This document shows, piece after piece, positions 49,335-62,407 of a DNA stretch of 64,000 nt. The DNA comes from Phytopythium helicoides (taxonomy: Eukaryota; Oomycota; Peronosporomycetes; Pythiales; Pythiaceae). Under the pieces are notes generated by a model. The model ran no database searches. It saw only the letters and a list, made by a program, of their open reading frames with translations, and was not told the origin of the DNA. The position numbers and the translations under genes are program-made. The stretch is from the NCBI GenBank assembly GCA_024867545.1, contig JANFNE010000043.1, positions 310,001 through 374,000 of the forward strand. The letters run 5' to 3'. Position 1 is the first letter of the stretch. Every line of letters starts with the position of its first letter.

Positions 49335-52300
49335 ATGGAGTTCCTCGTGCCGCTGCACGCGCCGGACCTGGAGCTGCCCAAGGCCGACCGCTACCACGTG
49401 CAGACGGTGCATGCGTTCGACGACGTGCCGGCGGACGAGATGAGCCGGCGCGTGCGGCAGCTGGAGGACCTGGTGCTGGGCAGCGACATGGGACTCGAGC
49501 TGCTGCGCGAGGATTGCCTCGACCTTACTTACAGCCTCGTCAAGTGCGTCATGGACTGCGGTGTATTTGCTTCTCAGTGACGAAGATATGTAGCTGACGG
49601 TAGACTGCAGGCGACTGCCGACGCTAGCTGAGCCCGTGCGTATGCGCGTGGTCGAGATGCTCACGGCGTTCGTGGGCAACACGACGGACGGCGTACTGGC
49701 CGCGCGCGTGGGCAGCGACCGCGAGGAGAGCGCGCTCTGCCGCAGCGCGTTCAAAGCTGCTGTATACTTTCTCATCACGGCCCTCTCGTCCGTCAGCCAG
49801 TTGCTACTGCAGGCCGAGAAAGACATCCTCAAGAAGGGAAAGGTGTGAGGACGGATCATTGGCTGTCTACAGGCTCTCGGGCACTAACCACCAGCTCATC
49901 ATTACAGAAAAACCAAACCTCCGCAATCAACCGCATCAACTGGTCTAAGGTGGTTGAGGTCGCCGTTCAGAAGCTGACTCGGTCCGTCAGCCCCATCACG
50001 TTCGCCATGTGGAACATGAATTTACCTGAGGAGGTGCGAGCTTGCGTTATTCTCCTTTACTTTGTCAAAGGAAACCTGATCCTTGGGTTCACTGTTATAC
50101 CAGGAATTCGCCATCCTGTATTGTAAGGTGGTGTTTCAACTGCTGGAAAACGCGTCCCTGTGTCGTGGCAAGACGTTGAAGCCAAAGCTCTACCATGTTT
50201 GTGGATCTCACTTTGCACTTGCGTGAGGTTGAAAATTCTGACTTTTCAATGATGTTGTTGCATACCGATATTCCAGCTCCTTGCTATGAGTCTTCAGAAG
50301 GTCCCTTCGATCCACATCTCTGTTGTGGCGTCGCTCATTGACCTTATCTACACACATGAGCACTTGAGTGCTCCGATTGCTGACCTCGTGGAGCTCTTGT
50401 ACTTCAAATACGACAACTCGGCATTCGCTGCAGATCTAATTAGCGAGATTGGAAAATCATCGAGGGATTCTTCCAAGGATGTGGCTGGAACTCGAAACAT
50501 TGCTGCGTTCTTGTCGACGCTGTCGTCTCTCACACCTTCTTTGATCGTTGGGAACCTGAGTTTCGTTCTGGCACTGCTAGATTCCGAGTCGTACCAATTG
50601 AGAAACGCTGCTGTGACGTGCATCGCCCAGATCTTGCTTTGGAACTTCCGGCAGAATGGACGCCAAGCTCTCCTTCATTCTGAAGACGGTATGGAAGGAG
50701 ATTCTCACAAAAAGCGTGGCATGGAGCGCAGTGAAAGTAAAAGCGACGAATCTGACGACGAGTCCAGCGATGAAGAGGCTGACGATGGTGATGAAAACCG
50801 ACGCCAGCAGCCCTCATCTACCCGTACATTTTCCAAGTCAACCCGTGACCAGCTCCTTAGTGTGCTAGAGGACCGGATTCATGACATCAACTCGTTTGCT
50901 CGCGGCCATGTCTTAAAGATGTGGACGACTCTTTGTGAAGAAGGTGCCCTACCAATCCACATGCTTAAGAATGTGACGCTAATGGCTGTTGGGAGGCTGC
51001 AAGATAAGGCTGCTGTCGTCCGACGACACTCTATCCATCTGCTTACACTTTTGCTTGAGAGTAATCCGTTCATGGGGAATCTGGAACGCGATTTTTACGA
51101 GCGTAAGCGTGCTGAGCTTGTAGAGGAGGTGAAACGGAAGCGGGATGAAGTCATCGCTGGTGCAGAGAAGGAGATGAACGAAGGTCTTGATGAACTGAAT
51201 TTGAGTGGGAGCGCTGTCAATGCAGAATCCAAAATGGACGAACCGATTGGCGATGATAAAGCAGAGCAGCTCGAAAAGGAGCTACAGACAACTGCGAGAC
51301 TTGTGCGATTCTACACGGACGCAATTGAGTTTATTGAGGAATTTGAACTTCGTGCGCTTCCGCTAATGGGTCAGTTGCTTGGCAGCAAATCCGTGTCGGA
51401 TGTGCTCGAGTCCATCCAATTCTTTGAGAAAGCTTACCGCTTGCATCTTGGAGCTGCTCAAGCTGGCATCAAGAAGATATTGCCGCTTACATGGAGGAGT
51501 GACCCATCAATCCAAGAGCAGCTGTCAAATACGTTTGTGGCGCTTTTTATTCGAATCGACCGTGAAGATTCTGATCGCAGCTCACCGCAACTTGTCGCGG
51601 AGAATTTGGTCAAGTTCCTTGATGAATGCACAGTTGCCGAGTATACTTGCCTCGAGCGTATCTTCGGCGAGCTGCACAAAAACAAAAAGATCCCGCTTGC
51701 AATCGTCAGCGCACTGTGGGATTTTGTTGATGAAACTTCGTATCCAGCGTCAGTTATGAGCAATGCCATGCTGCTTCTGAGTATGATTGCGAGTATCGAT
51801 GACTCCATGCTGTTTTCCAACGACCGCCTCAACCAGATTCTCAACAATGGCTTTGGGGTCGTAGCTTGCAACTCCGACCCGTTGTTCCGAACGTTTGGTG
51901 CAGCGTGCCGCTTAGTCCAGTGTATCCAGCCGACTCCGAAAAACGAAAATGTGACACACAGCATGACACAGCAGCGAATCCAGCGCTCGAATCTTGATGC
52001 GACTGAACAAATCATCCTCCGTCTTCAGCGATTCCTTGCACTGGACTTTTTGACGGACAAAGGAATCGACGCCGACTGTTTGCACTCAACATGGTTTGAT
52101 ACATCACAGCAGGCAATCGATGCGATATTTGCCATATGTGAGCGGCCAGAGGAAGTTTGTGGCGATGTCATCAAGCATTTGTCCCTCCGGCTGTTCGAAA
52201 GCGAGAGCAATGATGTATCCCGAGTTGAGCTCGCCCATTTCTTTTTTGTCCTCGGACACTCGGTCGTGCGCGTAGCCATTCACGTCGAGAAGTTGGCCAC

Positions 52301-53761
52301 CAGCATCAAGAAACTGCGCGCCAGCCATCACTATGATCACGCTCGAAAGTCAGCAGCAGCTAAGACTGATGACGCGGGGGCTGGAGGAGTAGAACCAGAT
52401 GATGTTACCGCTATGGAAGATGAGCTCGGCGTTGCGGCGGAGGTTGAAGCTGAGGAAGACACTTACGTGAACAACATCATCCAGAAGGAGATTGCGTGTC
52501 GCAATCTGCTCGGTGCTTACAGCCCGCTCGTCTTGAGTGTATTGGTCGGCGATGTGGAAGAATTCAAGGGCGACAAGCTGTTGACAGAGTGTGCTGTTGT
52601 TGCTCTCAGCAAGTTCATGGCCGTATCTGACGAGTTTTGTGAGAAGCACTTGCAGCTGTTGTTTACTATTCTTCAGGAGTCACCATTACCGTCTGTTCGC
52701 AGCGATCTCATCATTGCGCTCGGCGATCTGTCGTTTCGCTTCCCAAATTTGATTGAACCATGGACGTCCCATTTGTACAATCGGCTGCGCGACGTGAACC
52801 TGGACGTCCGCAAGAACACAATTGTTGTGCTTTCACATTTGATCCTGAATGACATGATTAAGGTCAAAGCTCAGATCAGCGAGATTGCCATTTCTCTTGT
52901 CGACGAGAATGAAGCTATCCGCAACATGGCAAAGCTATTCTTCAACGAGTTGTCGAAGAAGGGCAATAACCCGATTTACAACATGTTGCCAGACGCCATC
53001 GGCCAGCTCTCTGTCAGGTTTGTGGATTTGTAACGTTGACAACCGATGTCGGCATGTATTGTTTCTAAAATGCTTTTGTGTGTGACAGTGAGCTGGTCTC
53101 CAACCAGGACTTCCAATCGATTGCGCGATTCCTAATCCAGTTCTTGACCAAGGAGAAACAGATTGAGAGCATCGTCGAGAAGCTCTCGCAGCGCTTTCCT
53201 GCTTCTGTCAAAGCCCAACAACAGCGTGACCTGTCATTTTGTCTTGCGCGACTGCCGCATACGGAGAAGTCGCTCAAGTATCTAAACCAGAACCGCAAAC
53301 TTTTCAGCGATGCACTTCACGACTCGGGAGTTGCTGAGAACTTCACGTACCTGATCAACAAGACTCGTCGCGGTGGCCCGTCCGCGTCGACGACTGCAGA
53401 GATGAAGGAAACTATCGACAAGCTAGACAAGTTCGTGACGGGCAAGAAGGAAGGGCAGGAAGAGGTAAGTAGCTGGGTGTTTCTTCTCGAGTTTGATGGC
53501 CTCGCACTTAACGAGGCGGCTGCATTGCAGGACGAAGCCATGGGTGATGCTGATGCAGGTGACCGATCTCCACCAAAGCCGCAGACTAAGCGGCGCGGCA
53601 AGCAGCGTGGACGGCCTCCAAAGGCAAAAGCCGCGGCAGTTGTACCTCCCAGGCGCGAACGTGGTGCTCGCCGACAGGCGGCAACTGCGGCGCGAGCGAA
53701 GTCGGCCCGTCGTGCAGTTGAGGAAAGTGCTTCGTCATCGGGTGATGACACGGATGAATGA
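49335..53761 (+). CDS. Condensin complex subunit 1 (CAP-D2)
   Basis: Seven exons (49335-49543, 49611-49842, 49908-50033, 50104-50196, 50277-53017, 53089-53464, 53531-53761) give 1335 residues, near the usual ~1400. Introns are 65-80 nt with GTGCGT or GTTTGT donors. The exon 4 end (50196) is the phase-consistent choice and is the least certain. HEAT-repeat architecture with an N-terminal Cnd1 region and a strong C-terminal condensin block: SVRSDLIIALGDLSFRFPN, NLDVRKNTIVVLSHLILND and SELVSNQDF. The tail carries an AT-hook-like RGRPPK and Lys/Arg clusters. It compacts mitotic chromosomes with SMC2/SMC4. Confidence 0.92.
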
Positions 53762-53910
53762 ACTGGATGCCAGATTCGGGGCATCTTTGTTGTGCTGAAG
53801 TTGCAAATGCCTTTCGGTCTGGTTTGGGTCGCTTCGAGTTGCAACAGGTTGGGTTGGGTTCACCACGAACGCGTCATGAAATAGATATATCAATCGCATA
53901 CTCACCACTC

Positions 53911-56659
53911 CTAACTCCCAATTCCGTCTGAGATGAGGCTGGTGCATGCTGTCAACACACGCAAAACCTCGTCTGGGTCATCGAGGTAATACTGTGCTCG
54001 ACTCACCTTCATCCCAACCGTGCACGTGTAGCAGTTGCTGCCCTGAACAACGTCAAACATGTCCTCATCGGCGCGCTCATCCCCCACGGCCAAGATGAAG
54101 TCAAAATCGAGAGAAGTGAAGTACGGCGACTCGCTCTCATATTCGAGAATACGGCTCACTGCACGCCCCTTGTTCACACGCCACGGACGGACAGTCACGT
54201 ACTTTTTGATCCGGCACATGACAACGCCAACAGGACGATCACGAAGCATCTGATCAAAATGCAGCTGCAGATCCTTGGCTTGCTTTAGCCCGAATTCTGG
54301 GTCTGCATCTAAGAAGTGCCACGTGTAGCAACAGTCCTTGATGTCCAATAATGACCCTGGTGTGCGCTCTGTGAAGTGCTCGAGGATACTCTCCACTTCA
54401 TCTTGCCACTCAAGTTCGACATCACTGAACATACACTGCCACGACAGACTCACTGAAGCGCCTTCATCGCTGTTGCCTTCACCGTCTAGCCCGGTAGATG
54501 AGACTCCTGTCCCAATCAAATCTTTGCCCGTGCTCGTGTCACCAGAACTCATCGGAGCGTCTTCATCCATCGAAACCAAGCCACTGCTACCAGCTGGCTC
54601 CGACGAAGTCGAAGAGTGTGGGCCGTCACTTTTAGCTCCCGAAGACGGATGCTTTGCAGCGGGTCGGAACCAATAGCCGTGTTCTGCAGCAAGCCCCACG
54701 CGTGGTAAATGTCCAAACCATTCTTGTAGCCGCGTCTTGTTCCGTCCGCTGATGATATACACGGCGTTATGGGGGTCACTAGTCAGTTCTTCGAGACATG
54801 CAAGTAGCGCGGGTGGTGGTGCAGCGAGTTCAGCCATACTCTGGTACGGAACAAGCGTGCCATCGTAGTCGAGCAAGAAGAGGCGGCGGCGGCTACGCTC
54901 ATAGTATCCTAGCAGTGACGCCGTATCGAGCTTGTCCAAGCGATTGTACTCTTGGGCGGTCGCTGCAGCCTGTGTAGTCACAGTTAAACTCAAGTTTCTG
55001 TCTTTAAGCAATTGGCAATAACCCACAAACCTCGTTGAGGGCTGACATGATCCGCTGTGCCCATAGCGTCGACGTGTACGTGTTGACGTAGCGTGAGAGC
55101 TGCTGATGGCGAAGCCGCTTTGTCGTCGTACTCATGCGCAGCGCGGTGTCAATACTTGCGGCAACCTGTTCTGTGTGCATCGGGTTTACGAGCAGTGCGC
55201 CTTGAAAAGATGACGCACACCTGGCCCATGAACCAAAACGCTCAGTCAATTAGAGCGGCATCCTCTTCCAGCTCCAGCAATTGCGAACCCACCCAGCAAA
55301 CTCGCTGTATACCAATACACCGTGGCCGTTCTTCTTCTGTGCAGCAATGAACTCCATCGCCTGGAGATTGATCCCCTCCTTAATACTGCTGATGATGGCT
55401 ACGTCTGCAATGTTGTACAGCGCCACAAGCTGGTTGTGGTCGATCGTGCGCTTCAAGTACCGCACCGGGCAATACTCAGCAGTACCAAAGCGTCCATTCA
55501 CGCGCCCAACAAGCTGGTTAATGTGGCGATTCAGCATCTTGTATTGAAACGAAGCCGTTCGGCCAGCATCGCGGACCACCGCGTACAACACAACGTTCCC
55601 GCGGTACTCGGGGTAGTGCAAAAGCAAATACTCCATCGCCTCGAGCATTTCAGGGATTCCCTTGCAAAAGTCGAGCTTGTGCACCCCGACCAAGATCTTC
55701 ATGCCATTCTGGTGGTGCTCCTTGAGTCGAGCGATTTGCGTCTCCACCGCAGGCGTGATCTCGTACTTGGCGGGGTCAATACCCATCGGACAGATCCCGA
55801 GTGAGATGAGCCGCCCGTTGTACTCGATGCGGCTGGGCGACGACTCGAGGCCAAGCATACGTGTGCATGCGTTCAGAAAGTGGCGTACGTAGTCGAAATG
55901 GTTGAAGACCACCAGGTCGGCTCCTAGCACGCCGTGCAGCAGTGCCTCCCGCGAGGGTAGCATCTGAAAGAACTCGGACGACGGGAAGGGGCAGTGGAAG
56001 TAGAAGCCACACGTCATATCTGGGAATCGGCGTCGCAGCAATCCGGGCAGGTTCATGAGGTGGTAATCACACACGAGGACGAGGTCTCCGTCCTTGTAGA
56101 TGTCTGAGACGGCCTCCAGGAATTTTTGGTTGGCGGTGCAGTAGGCGTCGTACTTGTCTCCAAAGTTGTCGAGCAAGCGCGAGTCGGAGCGCTGCGGTAG
56201 CGAGTGGAACAGCGGCCAGAGAATGACGTTGCAGAACTGGTTGTGGAAGAGGTCGAGCGTCTCGCTGGGCAGGAAGACGGGCTGGCAGCCAAAATCGGCG
56301 TCAAGCTTGCGGCGCACGCCATCCTGGCTGGACTCGTCCACGACGGCGCCGGGCCACGAAACCCAGTGCACCTTGTTGCCGCGTTGCAGGTGGTCGATGG
56401 CGCTGCGGAAGCCCGCGTCCGACGGGATGTACTGCCACGAGTCGTCCACGCTCGTCTTGACCATGCGCACGCAGCGCCGCACCGAGCACACGATGATCTT
56501 GTTGGACTCACTGGCCATGGGCACCGGCCCCAGGCTGCGCGCGGCCGGCGCGAAGCGCTGCGAGTCCTGCCGCACGGCCGCCAGCCGCCGGTGCAACTCG
56601 TGCAGCTGGTCAAGCAGCGAGCCGTCGCCCAGCGGCGCGGCCTCGGCGCCAGCCTTCAT
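53911..56659 (-). CDS. Trehalose-6-phosphate synthase/phosphatase fusion (TPS-TPP)
   Basis: Exons 55293-56659, 55031-55220 and 53911-54969 encode 871 residues. The first ~500 residues are a GT20 synthase (DYHLMNLPGLLR, HCPFPSSEFF, GVHKLDFCKGIPE, GINLQAMEF) and the rest a HAD-type trehalose phosphatase (LLDYDGTLVP, GRNKTRLQEWFG, VGDERADEDMF). Together they convert UDP-glucose and glucose-6-phosphate to trehalose. The phosphatase carries a low-complexity Ser/Gly/Asp insert (about residues 590-650). The start ATG at 56659 follows an untranslated region with no better candidate. Both halves keep their key catalytic motifs, so it may be bifunctional. Confidence 0.93.
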
Positions 56660-57064
56660 CTTTCTCGGCAACGGGAGCAATGACGTTGAGCAGCAACGGT
56701 TGTATCCCGGCGTTGGGAGACCTTCGCGAGACACTGCAATGTGAGACGAAATTGTGGTGGTTAGACCAATCAGGAAGTGGATTGAGCGATCGATGGACAC
56801 GATTGGCTGAAATACTGGCTACCTTCTCGCGCCGAAAAAGCTGTTGGCTGATAAGGTTCCTGTTTATCATCATGCACTTACGCAGTCTGTTCACATGGCT
56901 TCTGTGCATGCCGACCGTTGCTGGCCCGACGCAGAAAGCAGCAAGCGATGCTATGTACTGCAATTTTAGATATGGGGGCTTTCGGGGCCACGCTGAATTC
57001 AATTTTTTTCGCGGGACATTTGGGTGCTCTTGAAGTACCAGTCACGAGATAATGGAACGCCGTC
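56660..57064. other. Upstream region of TPS-TPP and edge of the repeat zone
   Basis: About 400 bp. Composition shifts from GC-rich, gene-dense DNA to AT-rich DNA here. No gene or recognisable promoter element beyond AT-rich tracts. It marks the border of the gene cluster. Confidence 0.55.
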
Positions 57065-58098
57065 ATGTTGGTAATGCGCTTGCTACTAATCAGCAGTGCC
57101 TCCGATCTCACCTTCGTCCGGAGGTCGGGGCTTACCATTGCTGCGGATAACGTGCTCTTCCTACGTTTTGTTCGCTCAAAGACGTCGGAGGAGCAAGGGG
57201 CTTCTTTGATTCCTTGTGACGGAGTCACACAGCACTATGCCTCAAGGAAGCGTTACAGCTCGTAGGTCCGAAGTACCGAGCTTGAGTAGCCAGACGACCT
57301 GAAAGTCTGAGGGATAGTCGGTAAAATAGAGACTGTGTATTTATATGCTTTACAGCCCATTCGAAATGGGTGGTTCCTACAAGGACTGTTCGCAAACTAC
57401 TTGACTACTGTATGCAAGGCTCATGAGAGCCACTCAACCTCACGGCCGTTCTTAGCTGGAGGGCAATGGGTACACAACCCAATGTAGCCATGCTACCCCC
57501 ATGGGTACATACCCGTGTAACCCCGTTACATTCCTGACAAAATAATCTACGTCACGTGCCCAGTTCATGCAGTTGCTGTTGCTGTTGACATTCAATCTTT
57601 TTCAACTCCGTCTCTTCTCGACCATTCCCAGTTATCCGATGGGGCAATTGATACCAATCTAGATATCGCAAGTGAATTGGCGCTGGCTGAAGTACTCAAT
57701 CAGTGCAATTATGAGCCCATAATCGATGACGAGAACATCTAGCCAAAGAAGGTGGCAAGTCGTCCAATTCAGTCTAAGCCTGGTTTGAAGATTCATGCTT
57801 AAGTGAATCGAGTGGTGAAAGTTGTATTGGTAAATCAAGCCCGCGCTGGAATTACAACAGACCTCTCCTCACATTCATTCCGCAGGGGTGGTGCTCAGCA
57901 AGCGAACAGCAACTCAAACCTGAGTGCGCAGTGGATTTCTGAACGCGGATCATGGAACACGACTGCCACCAACAATGCTTTTGCATACATTTCAACACGA
58001 CATGTATCTGAAGATCAGAAGGCTCCAAAGGCTTTGAGTGGGTGGCAAGCAGATGATCGGCATCTATTCCGTCTCTGGGGACATTTGACTCTCTGAGC
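57065..58098 (+). mobile_element. Decayed Crypton (tyrosine recombinase) remnant
   Basis: Two separated fragments of a Crypton-type tyrosine recombinase lie on the plus strand. 57065-57265 encodes a piece with VLFLRFVRSKTSEEQG. 57803-58098 encodes SSHSFRRGGAQQANSN followed by QWISERGSWN and a Tyr-containing end. The HxxR box (HSFR) and downstream Trp/Tyr region fit the active site of the family; the first Arg region is not seen. Stops and frameshifts separate the pieces, so the element is dead. Cryptons are well known in oomycete genomes. Confidence 0.75.
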
Positions 58099-58753
58099 CG
58101 TACAAGAATCAGAGAGCTAGGTCGATAAATGCTCGTATCTTGTATTGGCCTAGCTCAACCAAGACTAAACCTTGATCTACATTCAGTAGATGTTCTTTCT
58201 GCATCCCATGTACAGAACTTCCCCGAGATCAACAATCGATACCCATCGATGCTGTATCTCACTAAAATGCGCGCGTGCTGCTGACCGACATGCTGAGGTG
58301 GGGCCACCACATTCAACAACTCGCACATCAAGAAAAATGTTGCATTCGCTGAGCTTATAAAAACTTATCGAGCTCGAATTGCTTTTGGGACGATAGTTGA
58401 TCTAGCTCCAGAAAGCACAATTGGCCTCTTTTAAGCCAAGAATCAGAATATGCATGATAAGATTACATCAGGTACTTACTATGAATGCGAAGCGTTAATC
58501 CAAAATCAAGGTGATAATTCGTTGAGATTCACAATAGCACATGACCGATTCGAAATAGATCGTCATTGATTCACAATTTCTCGTCATCGATTCACAATTG
58601 GTCTCCAAGGATTCAAAAGTACTCCTTTGAATCCATAACTACTCGTCAGCGTCACCTTTGGAACTAATTTCTTGAGATATCTACTGAAGTAGGCGGGATC
58701 TGGTTGTTTCTTTGAAAACCGTTCATTTTGGTATTATCTACCCACCTGACAAG
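58099..58753. other. AT-rich decayed DNA, nothing recognised
   Basis: No long frame. The only regularity is a few short repeats of ATTCACAAT/GATTCA words around 58525-58630. Probably decayed transposon sequence. Confidence 0.5.
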
Positions 58754-59160
58754 CCTAGCAGACTAAGTCAGGAATGAAAGTGCCTGACGTTGTTCGCGTT
58801 AGCCCCTGCTCGGAGCAGCAGCAAGAAAATGTTGCTGTCTCGGTCGGCACTCCAGCTACATCAAACAGCCAAATCGACAAACCAGGAGACGGAAACATCT
58901 CCGTGCTTCTGAAGAGCAGGCTGAAGGAGTTCACGCTCAAGTAACAGATTGTTATGCTGAAAAAATGGAAGGCCAATGGTTGGGAAGTAGAGGAAGCGAA
59001 GCGAAATCTGGGTGCCCCACAATCAACACTAGTTGGATGGCGCAATAGGTACTCGAACAAGGATCACAGCATCATCAACGCACCATTTAAAGATTTGGAT
59101 TGGAAGCGAGCGGAGGAAGCTGAATGGAAGGAGAGGAAGATAGCGCCTTATGAGTGGTAG
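58754..59160 (+). pseudogene. Transposase HTH fragment
   Basis: The plus strand from about 58920 encodes a helix-turn-helix-like segment: LKEFTLK, a TAA stop, then QIVMLKKWKANGWEVEEA and LGAPQSTLVGWRNRY, which fits the DNA-binding domain of pogo/Tc1-type transposases. No DDE catalytic domain follows. The in-frame stop marks it as inactive. Confidence 0.55.
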
Positions 59161-59294
59161 CTGCTCAAGTATGCTGATGGTCACTCCAAAGATGGCAAGG
59201 TTGTAACGCACCTCTTGCTTTGAAGCACAGTCAAGAAGATACTAGCTTCACTATTCTGAACCCAAAGACCTAGCGTACTCGAATCACACGCTTC

Positions 59295-59687
59295 ATGAGT
59301 CGATTTGATTTCTCAACCTCGACCTCCAACGGCGTCACTGACATTGCCACTACTCACACAACTCCAGCACCTGATGATGAAGAAACCCCGCCTTCAGAGA
59401 GCGACACGCGTGTTGATGAGCCCCAAGAAGGTGCTCTCTCCACTTCATACACAGCTTCCACATCGGTCAATGCAGGACCATCGTCGCAGATTCCACTGGC
59501 AGGACTTGATTCTGCTGCAGCATCAAGATCCACAGCAACTTTTACATCTCCACCCCACCTGCCGCATCAACTTCGTCATCTACGTCAACTTCGACATCAT
59601 TATTGTCAACTGGGGAGTATTCGACGTCCACAATCACGTGTCGTAGAACCACCAGCAAAATTTGCAGCTCGGACAAGACCTATGTAG
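59295..59687 (+). other. Ser/Thr/Pro-rich open frame in repeat region
   Basis: 130-residue frame from ATG 59295 with composition like a gag N-terminal or low-complexity region (SRFDFSTSTSN, TPAPDDEETPPSES). No domain is recognised. It is surrounded by repeats and may be a retrotransposon gag leftover. Confidence 0.3.
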
Positions 59688-59689
59688 AG

Positions 59690-60850
59690 ATTCGGAGCGG
59701 ATAGAGTGCGATGTGAGTGTCTGCATGTTCCTGGAGCGTTGTTGACGTCGTCTGCAAGCATGGATCGTAGATCAGAAGCGTAGATCATAGAAACGGAACG
59801 CCGATCTTAGATCCGGCGCGTCCGATCTTAGCCTTGGAACGTCCGATCTCAGACAGCGAAGCGCCGATCTTGGATCCCACAGACGATTGGAGCCACAGCA
59901 ACGCAGGGTACGCGTTTGTCCAGCCAAACCGGTCGCAGATGTGCTCAGAAGAAGTCTCCTCCGATCAATGGCCGGGTACGCAAAAACTGGGAGCACTCTG
60001 AAATCGGAGATCGACTCGGCGTCAGGTCGTGAATCTGACGCCTCTGCCTTTAACACGTGTGCGCGCCAACGATTAGGACGCAAGCAGCACGTGGTTGCCA
60101 CGGGAACACCCGTGGGCTTGCACGGCGGGAAGCGGGTCGCCGCAACAGGCCGGGAGATTGGTCGGGTCTGTTTAACGACGCCTCCTATTGGTTACGGGGT
60201 TGAGAGGTTGACTGCACGGGCTTGCTACACCGTCAGGCTGCTGTTCGCACACTAATTGTGGGGTAGAAGGGAAATTCAGGGGTATTATCCTCTGTGTCCT
60301 ACGATATGCATGCCTACTGGATTCTCTGCCTCTCCTTTACCTTCGATCGGTCGACCTAACCGACTCTCGCTTGCTTATCTTCAAGGATTCGCTTGTGATG
60401 CCTGAGATCCGAGCCCAAGATCTAAGATAGGGCCTGTGATCTAAGATCGGGCATCAAAGGTCTAGGATCCGAGCCTTAGATCTAAGAACGGTCAGCGATA
60501 ATTGATCTTCAGCGCTCTTCACCCGTTACTGATGCTTGACGTGGGCTTGGGGGCGATAATCTGAGCGTAGAAGCTAAGATCGGGCGATAGAACCGGAGAT
60601 TAGGGTCCTCGAACCGGAGATTGGAGCCAGAAATCTTAGATCGAGTTTTCTCACACGGCATCCTGCGCCTCGTCGTCCCTTCAACCAAACTGTTGAGTAT
60701 CTCTGCACCTTGTGTTGGCTATCCTTGGGGGTGTGTCTTTTTGCCGTCGAAGATCTTCGCATCACATCAAGGATCGAGAAGCAAAACCGAAGATCCGTGC
60801 GCAGAATCTGAGATTGAGGCGTTGAATCGAAGATCTGAGGTTGCCTGCGA
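59690..60850. repeat. GATC-rich degenerate repeat array
   Basis: Short words such as AGATCTAAGAT, CGATCTTAGATC and GATCCGAGCC recur at irregular intervals, most densely around 59760-59880 and 60395-60500 and again at 60600-60850. It looks like a decayed minisatellite or LTR-derived sequence. No coding signal overlaps the densest parts. Related words recur up to 63500, linking it to the retroelements there. Confidence 0.6.
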
Positions 60851-62407
60851 CCCGCTGTGGTAGTTCACTGCTTCTGCCTTGTTAATAGTGTCCGTACTCA
60901 CTCTTATACAACGATCAGCTGGCAGATCGCTCTTGATCTAGGATTTCCCAATGCTGATCTTTGATCAGGGCGCCGTTGTGCCAGTTCTGGCCTTCCACAC
61001 ATGTCGCATGTTCTCTCGATGCCCTGTCGACGAGCGTGGTAATTTTTCACCTCGCTCTACCACAGCCGCCTCTTCCACGTAGATAGTGAAAGATTCGCTG
61101 TCTGCGTGGATGCTTACAGCCCATTTCCCGAGGGACGTCACGGCCGCACTTGTGCTGCTGTAGTTGGTGATGAGCGCTCGGACACCTTCACCATCATGCT
61201 CAGCAGCGCCTAGTGCCACACTTCCGCCGTCAGGCGACCATCACGCAGCGCCAGGCGCTCGCGGTGGGAGCGTCGTTCGACCCCGAGGCTGCCGCAGCCG
61301 CAACCGACCCCTCAGGTGCGCGAGCCTCGTTGCTCGACGTGTTGAGCTTACACTCGTTGCTGATTCTCCCCGTTGCGCTGTATCCTCGCACTCTGTCTTC
61401 TTGACGTCTACAGACTCGATGGGCAGCTCAGCGGGACCTCCGCGCGATGCAGGTGTCGCCCGCGCAAGTCCGCAGAGTTCCACCGTGAGGAAAATCCCTC
61501 TCCCGGCTATTTCTGCTATGATTTTTGGCGACAACTGTTCGGTGGGCATCCTCGAGTCGATAGGCGATGCAGCTGTCCTGAATGACATTGCTGAAGCCAC
61601 CGAAGGGGTGTCGTCAGCCCGCGGGTCGCTCGATCCTAGCTTTCCAGCCTTCGATCTTGGCTTGTCGTCCGATCTCAGCCCAGCGGCATCTGATCTTAGA
61701 CCCATGGTGCCTGATCTTGGATCTGTTACTGCTGTGCGGTCTTCCATTCGTGTTGAGTCAGTGGTTACTGCTGCATTGAAGCTCGTCGCACCGCGTGGAC
61801 ATCCACGACCTACCGCTCAAAATGCGCAAGTGATCAACACGGCGCTGACATCTGAAGTACGATCTTGGGTTTTCTCTTGCTGAAGTGTCTCGATCTTAGA
61901 CTGACATCTCTTTTGGCATTGCTTCTTTCGTTCAGAGCGCCACGATCAACCTGACTGGGTCTGTTTAGGTGAAAACAAAATCAAGATCGAAGATCTGAGC
62001 AGAGGAAAGACTTCTGGGCTAAGATCTCTGCCTCCAATCCAGATGATGGAGTACTCACTATCGAAGATCGACTGACTCCCACTGACCAGACCCCGTTGCC
62101 GTTCATTTCCTCCCGCAAAGGACCCAACGATCGCTCGATCTCCGACTACGCAGCAGCTCAGGACGCTGATCGACGTGCGGATCACGTTCTAATCGCACAT
62201 CCAGCTTCCGTATCAACGGTACCCGAAGATCTTGGCCTCACGCAACCTGCTGATACTTCCCAAGAGCCAATATAATCTATACCAAGGGACTAAACCTTAG
62301 GAGGACCTAGCTGCTTTACTTCCAAAGGCCCCGATCACGTTTTCGCTAGATAACTCAAATCCTTCTGGAATCGGCTTTACAAGTTCAACCGCGAGAACAT
62401 TCACCAC
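60851..62407. mobile_element. Retrotransposon-derived DNA without intact domains
   Basis: The 239-residue plus-strand frame (61164-61883) is Ser/Ala/Pro-rich with GATC-encoded SDLSPAASDLRP repeats and no domain. 62040-62280 has a further short plus-strand frame of similar character. No target-site duplication or LTR ends were identified by eye. I treat it as transposon debris. Confidence 0.4.
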
